Origin: Lytechinus pictus
Lineage: Eukaryota; Echinodermata; Echinoidea; Temnopleuroida; Toxopneustidae
Direction of reading: 5' to 3'
NCBI RefSeq assembly: GCF_037042905.1
Contig: NC_087256.1
Location: 25,625,501 to 25,689,500, forward strand
Length of the DNA: 64,000 nt
Positions 56,401 through 64,000 of this stretch are shown here, in pieces; within the stretch, counting starts at the first letter, position 1; the number at the start of each line of letters is the position of its first letter. The position numbers were made by a program, and so were the translations under genes. The notes beneath the pieces were generated by a model. That model had not been told where the DNA came from and ran no database searches. It saw only the letters and a list, made by a program, of their open reading frames with translations.

Positions 56401-59400
56401 TTCTTTATTTGTTATCCAATTTGGATGAAGTTTTCAGCATTTTGCTTTGTGAATTTTACTCTATTTATTTAGATATAAATATTTTCAGACCGGAGTACAC
56501 CTTTAAAGTGCCTGTTGCTCTATTTCTAGATTATATGTCCCAAAACAGTTATGATGTGGATGAATAAGGATAAAAATCGATTTGCTAAATTTGTGTGATT
56601 TTTAGCTTGAAATGAGATGCCTGATAAGAAATGAACAAATATTTGCATCTTTTCTTGGAATGAAATAACTTTTCAAAAATGGAATGGTATAATTTTTCTA
56701 AATGTCAGATGTCCTATTAATAATTGTAGGATAAGTGGCCCTTTTTACATGTAGAATTAAAAAAGGATAACAAAAATATTGGGTTAAATTTTAACTTGAG
56801 GGTAATTATTTTGTCCAACCAATTTGGGGCAATATTTTACCCAATGCGGGTAGCATACAATGTACATGTATTGTCCAGTTTCGTTAAAAAATAAGCAGCA
56901 ATTACTTTAGAACGGGCAAAATTTTCATCACACTGGATAAATAAAAATGTCCGAAAGAAATGCCCAATGTTGATTGGACATATAATTACCCTCATGGAGC
57001 ATTTTTACCCAATATTTTTTTAGAGTGTATATGTGTGAATGAAAATGTCTCCCTTATAATGAAATAAGTTGCAGCATTGAATATCTAACGCACAAAATCG
57101 GTTGTCTATTCTATTTATTTAGTTGTTGGAGGAAAAACTTTGTATAAACCTAATTTCTTATAACAAAATACATACATGTAAGAACAAGTGGGGAAAATGA
57201 CATCATCAGTTTGCTAATTAAATATTCATGAAGACATTCCTAGAACTGTTTCACCGGAATAATGCAAATCTTTAAAATGGCATAAATTGCCAAAGCCCTT
57301 TGATCATATTTTTGGTAAAGCGCTATATATTAAGTACCTGTTAATGTATGTATGTATGTATGTATAACTTTGTATATTCTTTGTCCGATTTTGATCAAAT
57401 TTTCAGTGTTTTGATTGTCGGTTTTTTTTTTAATCTGTTCAAATCATATTATTTTCAGCTTGGAGTATCCCTTTAAAGCTTTGAAATGGGCTTCATATGA
57501 AAATCTAACCCCCAATTTGCCAAATGAAAAAAATTGTAAAGAAAAAGAAAACTGAGAAGCAGTTACAACACGACCACATCACACCAATCCTCAAAGAACT
57601 TCAATGGCTACCCATCAAATCACAAATTCGCATCAAAGTCCTAATACCATTTAATGCTGTCCACCATCCTGTCCCTCAATTTATTTCTGAGCTCGTTTCT
57701 CCATAGTCCATACATCCTCTCAAGGACACTAAGATCATCAACCCAACAGCTCCTTCAAGTACCTAGACTAAGAACTAAGACGCATGGCAAAAGGTTCTTC
57801 TCTTACAGTGCCCCCACCCTTTGGAATTACCTCCCCAGTACTCTCCGATCACAAAATAATCAAAATAATAACTTTTCAAATCCCAACTTAAAACATTTCT
57901 CTTCAATGAAGCATTTAATAAGATTCTTATGCCATATTTAATTGATTAATGTTGATGTTGTTTGAATGTAATTTTAAGTCATTCCTTATATCGTATAATT
58001 TCATTTCTGTAAAGTGCATTGAGAGTCCTAACAGGTCTGAAATGCCCTATATAAGAACTACATTATTACTTGATGCGAAGATTTAAAAAAAATCTGACAA
58101 ACATGCATCAAAACAAGTAATTCTATTACAAGTAGTAAAACTACTGCTAGTACTACATGTACCCTTCCCAATAGCCACTGTCACTACCCCCTCCTCAACT
58201 TGGTTGGGGGCGGAACGGAACAAAACAAATGGAGGAGGAGAAAAGGAGGACATTGGAAGAAGGGGGAGGAGTAAAAAAGAAAAGAGCAGGAGGAGTGGAA
58301 TCATTTAGATTAAAAATGTTGAGACACTATAAGGATGAGTCAATACAACACCCCCCACCAAAAAAAAAGACTTGCACTATATGTATGTTACAGGGGCAGG
58401 ATCACAGAATACATTGGTTGATTCTTCCAGAAATCTCTGGCAAGCAACAACAAAAAAGTTTTTATAGTCTTGAAAAAGACATGATTTGCACCCTCAATTC
58501 TTAAAGTGTTTATCCCTTCATAAAGGAGGCGCTTGTAAAAGCACAAGTTGCTCCCCCCAAAAAAAAATCCCGTGGAACAAAGTGCTTGAAGGGTTGCAGA
58601 AAGAAAATTCATCAAAACAGATAAAACCTTGTTAATGAAAATTTTACCAATAGTGGATTAAGAAAAATATGAATTAATGGTTGAAAAGTGAGAATGTGTT
58701 GTTCAAGTCTTCCAATTGTAATTTGGAAGGAGTGCAGAATGGAAATTTGGAACATACACATAAGTCTTGATTGCCAGCGCGAATGAGAGGGAAAATTGGA
58801 CCTACAAAGGGGGGCACCCATGATGACCTTGAACTCTGAATTATTAATTGATGTCCTGTCTTTGTTACTTCATAAAACACCCATATTCATGTATGGTTGG
58901 TACCTTAAGGTTTGATTTGATTTGATTTATTTATTTACCAACAATATTCACATGTTTACAGGTTATGAAACAAACTACTTTAATAACAGTTGACACATGT
59001 ATAAAAATACCATGGTAAATTGGACCAGAAAATAGCACAAGTTCTAGTAGAGCCTGGCCCCACAAATATTACAAAATGCACATTTAAGAAGGAAAAACAA
59101 AACAAGTTTGATCTTGAGAGACTGCCAAAAGATCATGGAAAGACTAGTAAGAACTTTGAAAGTTCATCAAAAGACCACTGAAAGACCATCAAAAGACAAT
59201 TTTCCTGTTTCCAGGAATCGTGAAAGTCCTCTGAGATCTTTGACAGTTCGTTGAAAGACCCTTGAAAGATCAAGCAAGTTTCATGGTCTTACAGCAGTCT
59301 TTCCGAGGTCTTGCTCTCTGTGGAATGGGGGTTTAACCTTTGATTAAAAATCAATGGCATGTAAATTACCTTTCTTTTTAAATTCTAGATCGTATGGAGG

Positions 59401-62400
59401 ACCCAGCAGCAATGGGGACCGGTACAACCGTGGCCCTCCAAGGTTCAGGGGCCCACCAGACCAGATGAGGGGACCATACGGTGGCGGCGGCGGGCACCGC
59501 TCCAGAGGCCCACCCCCAAGGGAGTTTCGGAACAGGTTTGGAGGCCCACCTCCGTTTGATCCGCGTTTTGGACCGCCTCCAAGGAACCGGTTCGGACCTC
59601 CGCCAAGGAACATGCCTCCTATGCCTCCAAATATGCAGGTATTTTCTATTTCCCTTTCCATTTAATAGCAGTCTCGAAAATAAATGTTGGTGCCCAATTG
59701 GTTAAAAATATTATTTGGTGATCAGTCTTACCATGGTGTGTTTTACATTTTATTACAGTGATGATGATGACAAAAAGAAAACAGATGGTTTGAGCATGAC
59801 ACCTTTAAACTCAGGGCTCCCTAAAAGGAGCTTGAAAAGCCTTGTTCGCTCCCATATTGTTTAAATTAAAATTTAAGCCCTGCCCAAAAATACTTATAAG
59901 AAATGAAAAAATGTGAAGATTTCATACAAATTTTAAATGGTGAGAGTCAATTTAATGATTTCAAACATTCAGTAACGCCACATTCATTGAATATATATTT
60001 TTGCTAATTATTTTGTAGAGGAAAATAAAATACATTGTACGTTTAAAGTGTTTTGCCCTTTGATTTAAATGCCAAAGTTTATATATGTTTGAAAGTTAAT
60101 ATATGTTTTAAAAATCGATCAAATTGATATTTTTTGTTGGTATTCCCTTTTAGAGAAAACTAGTAGATGTATTCTAAATGTAATTACCAAGCTTCTTTTA
60201 ACATGAATTCTACATATTTACATAAAGCATCAAATTTTATCCTTTACATCAAAGTTATGATTTTATTTTCGACACTTCATTCAATCACATTTGAAAGATT
60301 ATATTTAAAGAAATGTTCTCAAGTGCTTTCTTTTGAGCTCTGCTACTTCAGTTGGAGTACATACATAGGAACATTCCCAGGTAACATTGGAAGGTAAAAT
60401 ATATACGCACATACATTTAGGTAATATACACCTGTACCAGCATTTTACATAAATACAATACTTCAAATGCATGGAAGTGAGATCTCAGTAAAGGTAGGTG
60501 CAGTGGCGGACCGTGACCCGGAGGAGACAAAGTATTGGAGGGGCACAGCATTGTTCACAAACAATACAGTGCCCCTCCAATCATTGTCTCCTCCGGGTCA
60601 CGGTCTGCCACTGGGTAGGTGGGAGTCACAGTTCATGTAAATTCATAAATGTATCTTTAATAGCTTGTATCTAAAATTTTTATAAAGGTTAAAAAAATAT
60701 TTTACAAATATCAGAACTCAGAACCAATTGTGTTTAAGTGTTCATGAAGACAAATGCAAGTCATTTAGATACTACTCTTCGTTGAGTTTTCAATTGCTTT
60801 AGAAGAAAAAAATAAGGGAAATTTTAATGATGTTGCAAAGGATGGGATGGGTTGAAATGTCACATTTTTTTCATGTATTTTTTTTTGGTATTCATCCATA
60901 TGCTGTAAAAGAGTTCTTCAATCAATTTAGGGGTAAGAATCAATGAGGAATAACCAGATATTCTGTGTGCATTAACCAACAGCCACCGCCCGGAGGAATG
61001 GGAGGTGGCATGATGCCCCCTCCCGGCATGCCGCCCCCGGGCATGCCCCCTTTCTTTCCCCCTCACATGGGGGGTATGCCCCCCATGCCCTTCCCGCAAC
61101 CACCCCCTAACCAGCAATCCCAGCAGCAGCCACAGAGCGGGCCCAAGCCCGCTGCCTTGACCACGCCCCCTCCCGGGGTCAGTCCGGCAGTGTTTGCCAT
61201 CGCCATGGATACCAACCAAGACTTTTGGGTGGAGAATGCAACGCCGGAAGGAAAGGTGAGCGAATTAATAGACTTCAGCTTTAAAGTTGACAGAAAAAAA
61301 AGTAGGAAATGTACGGTAACTCAGGTAATTAAAAAGTTCACCCGATGAAGCTTACTGAAACATTCGATTTTGTCAAGGCGTTAAAAATTCAAAAGAGATA
61401 GTTGTTCATTGTAAAGTTGCAAAGCAGTATCAAACCCCAAATCAACTTGATATATAACAAAAGTGTATGTAAAGTACATGTGTACTTGTGGCTTCATTCA
61501 TTATTGCTGAAAATTATTTACGTGTATACATAAAGAAAACTATCACATTTTACATACAGTTTTCCAGTAATATAAATTTTCATTTCTTTGCTGTTGTAAA
61601 ATCCATTTAAATCCATTTAATGTACAATTATACACGTGACTTGCTTGGAAATATTTCACAATAACTTAAGTCTTCTCTTATTGTTAACCTTCAGTTATGA
61701 TCACTAGTGACACAGTCACACCCGCAAAACCAACTCCAGACCGACCAAACCTATTGCATTATGACCACTGACATACCATCGGTCAGTTTGGAGTCAGCTT
61801 CATCGGTGTGACTGGAGCAAATTGATTCAGATATTCATTAAAGGAGAATTAAACCTTTCAAACAAGAAAGCTTGTGCGAAAACAGAAAAATCAAAGAAAC
61901 AGATCAACGAAAGTTTGAGAAAAATCGGGCAAATTATGAGAAAGTTATGAGAATTTGAATATTGCGATCACTAATGCTATGGAGATCCTCACATTGGCAA
62001 TGCGACAAAGATGTATAATGTCACTTGTGAACAACTCTCCCCATTACTTTAATATATATTTCACTTAAACTGCCTCTTTTATCACATCTAACAGTAGATC
62101 ATGTGTTCTTTCTATAGGAGGGCATGTAATACAGATTAAAAAAAATACATCATGATGGATAAAGAGTTTGTATCACCTTAAAAAAAAGCAAATAGAGACA
62201 TTTTGGGGGTATTTTAGAGTCCATCAAAGGGAAAGTTGTTTACATGTGACATCACACATCCTTGTCGAATTGCCAATAGGAGGATCTCCATAGCATTAGT
62301 GATTGCAATATTCAAATGCTCATAACTTTCTCATTATTTGTCCGATTTTTCTCAAACTTTCTTTGTTCTTATTCTTTGATTTTTCTATTTCGACACAAGC

Positions 62401-64000
62401 CTATTTGTTCCAAAGGTTTCATTCCCCTTTAATTAAAAATATATATTATGTATGTGTATAAATGTAAGAGAAAAGAATGTATATTCCTTGGAAAGCAAAT
62501 AATCATGGAATCAAACTTGTTAGAAAAGATGTATATCAGGTATTTTGAGAACAAAATGAAAAGATTTAGAATTTATTCATGACATTGTTTTACTTCGTTA
62601 AGAATTGTCAAAAGTATGGATGTTTTGATCACAATATTGAATAAGCATTGTAATTATGGTGTAATTTGATTTAATACCGTTTTGAATTTATGATTATGAA
62701 TGTAATATTTTACTATGTTCAAATTTGTTTGATGAGAGAAGAAAATAAAAGATTATTTAAAAAAAATTCATCCATCAAACAGACGTACTTCTTCCATGCC
62801 AAGAAGCGAGAGCCGACGTGGACCAAGCCGGAGAACGTGCGTATCATCAAGCAGTCGGACCTGAACGCGATAGCGGCGGCTGCGGGAGTGTCCCAGCAAC
62901 CGACCAGCAGCACTGCCGCGTCCACAACCAGTGACACTAAGACCCCTGATTCAACCGCTTCGGATGCCAGCGCAGGGCAGAAGGCATCAAATGGTATGAT
63001 TAAAAGGGGATTTTAACCCTGACAAAAAAAAATATATTGTAAAAATAGCTGAAGAACAAAATAAAAAATATTGGTGGAGGTTTGGGGAGAATCCATCAAA
63101 GATAAAAGAAGGTTATTCGAATTTTTTATTTTTATTTGTGATGTCATATGCGAGCAGTTTCCCAAATATATCGTGTAGTAAAAATGTTTTAAATGTAATT
63201 TTCTAAACAAGAATTTGAAAGTGGTATTTTTTTGCTCCTCCAATATATTATGAACAGACAAATCATTTCACATCTGCACCTGAAAGAAACAAATTTCTAG
63301 TCATCATGAACCATTAGAAAATTGAAATTATGCATTTTATAGATATTACATCACAAATGGAACAGCTGCTTGTATATGACATTACCAATCAAAGCATTAA
63401 AATGTTGATAACTAAAATGTTAATAATATTTGATGGGTTTTCCTCAAATCTTCACAATATTTATTATTTTTTCTGCTATTTTCATAACGAACCTTTGTTA
63501 GGGTGAACTTGCCCTTTAACCTATTTTATATACCTTGTCATGGACACTCCCGTAAAAAAATGGTCTGAAAAAGCCATTTGAAATTGTGCTCAGCCTTTGA
63601 ATGAGAGGAAGTATTGTGATGTTTCTTGATAAGGGAAGAACAACACTTTTCTTTGATGCCAGGTCATTCCAATTTCCATTAATCTTTGGAAATAGATGAG
63701 ACTAAAATTATCATAAAAAGTTGTGAATGTTCATAATGAATATGCCTTTTTTTTATTTTTCTGAAATAAACCCCATAAAAGTATTTTAAATTTTATATTT
63801 CTTAAGCTTGATTTACACACCTTGTACTTAAATTAGTTTTGTTGCTTATTTTTCATGATTTAGCTTTGATTAAGCGATGTTGTACATTTTCTTCTTCTTT
63901 CTTTCAGATGCTGCCAGCAGCCCGCAGTCAGCCACACCCCCCACTCAGTCCCAGTCCACCCCGCCCACCTCACAGCCCTCTGGGGCCCCTGGGATGGGCA
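47444..64000 (+). CDS. TCERG1: Transcription elongation regulator 1, 5' five exons (partial)
   Basis: Exons 47444-47580, 59389-59638, 60983-61255, 62783-62993 and 63908-64000 (continuing) join in phase (2, 0, 0, 1). Exon 1 gives an acidic, polar N-terminus (MADEQKETDAPGSDG). Exons 2 and 3 are rich in Pro, Gly, Arg and Met (RGPPRFRGPP, GMPPPGMPP), as in the TCERG1 N-terminus. The first WW domain is split between exons 3 and 4: DFWVENATPEGK + TYFFHAKKREPTWTKPE, then VRIIKQSDL. TCERG1 (CA150) is a nuclear factor coupling RNA polymerase II elongation with splicing; its later WW and FF domains lie beyond the window. The paralogue TCERG1L is possible but less likely. Intron 1 is 11.8 kb and contains the zinc-finger exon at 51517-52531. 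Confidence 0.9.
47800..47900. repeat. GC-rich palindrome and tandem repeat
   Basis: GGCGGCGTTAGGGCCTAAC followed by GTTAGGCCCTAGCCGCC is a near-perfect palindrome. GTTAGGCCCTAGCCGCCTA then repeats once more, and CATAGCCATAG / CTATGGCTATG flank the block as an outer inverted repeat. It lies in TCERG1 intron 1, 220 bp after exon 1. Confidence 0.85.
48330..48745. mobile_element. Probable MITE with ACTGGTCCGA(A/C)ATGATCA motifs
   Basis: Repeated and inverted copies of TACTGGTCCGAAATGATCAG, GGCCAGTA and GACCAGTA occupy both ends, with a poly-T/poly-G tract in the middle. Exact borders are unclear. Confidence 0.5.
48833..49205. repeat. Tandem repeat, unit about 170 bp, two copies plus a third start
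   Basis: CTCCAAAA.GAATTATA, AATAAAA.AGAATAGAA, TAAATATCTCAGATTACT, CAATCAGGAACAT, AAAATTGTTAACAAGTAAAA and ACCTT..GTTATGAACTCCC occur in the same order twice, then begin again at 49163. Confidence 0.85.
50232..50546. mobile_element. 315-bp palindromic MITE (GGCCCGAATTCACAAAGG)
   Basis: Has the same ends as the element at 12939-13341, with one arm internally shortened and the central GAGTCCACTGTTTGAAGAG region rearranged. It lies in TCERG1 intron 1. Confidence 0.88.
51517..52531 (+). CDS. Two-finger C2H2 zinc-finger exon in TCERG1 intron 1
   Basis: An open exon with a good acceptor (TTTTCTTGCTCTGCAG, ending 51516) and its own stop at 52529-52531. Read alone from the ATG at 51533 it gives 332 residues. 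An acidic/Ser-Thr N-terminus (MEASITIDDELPPTFVRLAP) precedes two C2H2 fingers: CKVC-x12-H-x4-H (SLNSHIQDQH), then CSKC-x12-H-x4-H (DLYRHDGQVH). A Lys-rich stretch (KKREEKKLKKA), imperfect Thr/Asn/Leu-Ser repeats (TNLS, SNLT, VNLS) and a C-terminal EITFFPDGRIQETRTEEYE follow. I do not recognise the family. The exon starts with one base completing a codon, exactly what TCERG1 exon 1 (two spare bases) needs. It is therefore either an alternative TCERG1 3' terminal exon or a separate gene with its own unseen 5' exon. AATAAA follows at 52854. It is probably nuclear, inferred from the fingers. Confidence 0.8.
52854..52859 (+). terminator. Poly(A) signal candidate of the zinc-finger exon
   Basis: AATAAA 323 bp after the zinc-finger stop codon, consistent with a genuine transcript end inside TCERG1 intron 1. 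Confidence 0.45.
53090..53583. mobile_element. Family-C long-arm element, copy C1
   Basis: Runs from AACCCTGAAAGAAGTTTATT to GGGTGAACTTCCCCTTTAAAG. The arms carry AAAAATCCACCAAAGAG, AAAAAGTTATCAGCATTTTA and a perfect TGACGTCA (53212-53219). It is the same family as 62999-63519. Confidence 0.8.
54295..54463. mobile_element. 169-bp near-perfect hairpin MITE
   Basis: GGGGCCGTTTCATAAAGCTG, TTCGTAAG.TAAGAGCGACTT and TAAGAACGACTGGTGA on the left are mirrored on the right almost base for base. The target duplication is ATCTG (54290-54294, 54464-54468). Confidence 0.9.
55881..56517. mobile_element. Family-B long-arm element, copy B1
   Basis: From GAAGGGATGCTCCGGGCTGA to CCGGAGTACACCTTTAAAG, about 637 bp. 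The arms carry ATCCAAATTGGACAAGGAAT, AAAGTTATGGTATTTTAAAG, TTGATGTCATATCCCCACTT and their complements. It aligns in layout with family A. Confidence 0.82.
57040..57476. mobile_element. Family-B element, copy B2, interrupted
   Basis: The right half of family B (AGAACAAGTGGGGAAAATGA, CATCATCAGTTTGC, TCCGATTTTGATCAAATTTT, TTGGAGTATCCCTTTAAAG). It is split after TTAAAATGGCATAA by a LINE tail at about 57285-57365. The left terminus is not recognisable. Confidence 0.7.
57285..57365 (+). mobile_element. LINE 3' tail with (TATG)n, nested in B2
   Basis: TTGATCATATTTTTGGTAAAGCGCTATATA and then (TATG)n is the typical 3' end of L2/CR1-type elements. It is inserted within the family-B arm. Confidence 0.6.
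57524..58070 (+). pseudogene. LINE reverse-transcriptase ORF, 3' fragment
   Basis: Two frames, 57524-57706 (HITPILKELQWLPIKSQIRI, FISELVSP) and 57654-57941 (SRTLRSSTQQLLQVPRLRTK, FFSYSAPTLWNYLPSTLRS), are adjacent parts of one CR1/L2-type ORF2 C-terminus separated by a frameshift. The 3' part ends with GTAAAGTGCATTGAGAG...CTATATAAGAACTACATTAT. It is decayed and 5'-truncated. Confidence 0.85.
58908..59080 (-). mobile_element. LINE 3' tail, reverse orientation
   Basis: GGTTTGATTTGATTTGATTT is the complement of an AAATC pentamer tail, followed by about 150 bp of non-coding sequence. It lies 309 bp before TCERG1 exon 2. Confidence 0.5.
60501..60613. mobile_element. 113-bp hAT MITE, recent insertion
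   Basis: CAGTGGCGGACCGTGACCCG at the left and its complement with one mismatch at the right; the arms pair over about 50 bp. Flanked by perfect 8-bp duplications GGTAGGTG (60493-60500, 60614-60621). It lies in TCERG1 intron 2. Confidence 0.93.
61711..61815. mobile_element. Small MITE (CACAGTCACACC.GC type)
   Basis: CACAGTCACACCCGCAAAAC pairs with GCTTCATCGGTGTGACTG. The interior CAGACCGACCAAAC pairs with ATCGGTCAGTTTGGAGTC. It is a relative of 41541-41656. Confidence 0.75.
61838..62432. mobile_element. Family-D long-arm element
   Basis: A 595-bp element from TTAAAGGAGAATTAAACC to AAAGGTTTCATTCCCCTTTAA. The arms pair over about 145 bp and include GTTTGAGAAAAATCGG, AGAAAGTTATGAG and CTAATGCTATGGAGATCCTC. 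TGTGACATCACAC is at 62246-62258. It begins 22 bp after a small MITE. Confidence 0.88.
62999..63519. mobile_element. Family-C long-arm element, copy C2
   Basis: From TTAAAAGGGGATTTTAACCC to GGGTGAACTTGCCCTTTAA, matching C1 along its length (TGTAAAAATAGC.GAAGAA, ATCCATCAAAGA, TTTGTGATGTCATATGCGAG, CAGCTGCTTGTATATGACAT). It starts 5 bp after the donor GT of TCERG1 exon 4. Confidence 0.85.

Noticed and set aside
59344-59661. Minus-strand Gly/Pro-rich frame of 105 codons
   Set aside because: Antisense of the Pro/Gly-rich TCERG1 exon 2.

Overview
The window is animal genomic DNA: short coding exons with GT-AG introns, GC-poor non-coding DNA, and very dense short transposons (palindromic MITEs, tRNA-derived SINEs, LINE tails). 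The protein sequences and the repeat style fit a marine invertebrate deuterostome, most likely an echinoderm and probably a sea urchin. That assignment is inference; no database was searched.

Six conserved genes and one unrecognised zinc-finger exon are visible. From left to right: the 3' part of NHLRC2 (+, 507-6551); FAM204A (+, 10448-15202, five exons); RNF103, a multi-pass RING-H2 E3 ligase (-, 27048-20498, four exons); TRUB1, a tRNA pseudouridine synthase (+, 34173-39081, seven exons); NHP2, the H/ACA snoRNP core protein (-, 47120-42401, four exons); and the 5' part of TCERG1 (+, 47444 to the window end, first WW domain included). Inside TCERG1 intron 1, same strand, lies a large exon (51517-52531) encoding two C2H2 zinc fingers. 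Its acceptor phase matches TCERG1 exon 1 exactly, so it may be an alternative 3' terminal exon or a nested gene. NHP2 and TCERG1 are head to head with 323 bp between start codons, a likely shared promoter. TRUB1 and NHP2 converge. They belong to stand-alone and RNA-guided pseudouridylation respectively.

The spaces between exons are mostly mobile elements. Four related families of roughly 500-640 bp long-arm elements (A-D), bounded by TTAAAGG/CCTTTAA, share one arm motif and CRE-like TGACGTCA dyads. A second group of small palindromic MITEs shares GGGCCCGT...-type ends. Three hAT-type MITEs have clear ends and 7-8 bp target-site duplications. A 2.8-kb non-autonomous element (28110-30898), inserted into a family-A copy, carries about 11 spaced GC-rich dyads in an array of about 110-bp units. 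Nested insertions allow relative dating and provide empty-site sequences. No rRNA, functional tRNA, CRISPR array, virus or toxin gene was seen.

Exon boundaries were set by hand from splice sites, reading phase and remembered family sequence. Every phase given was checked for continuity, but no transcript evidence was available.
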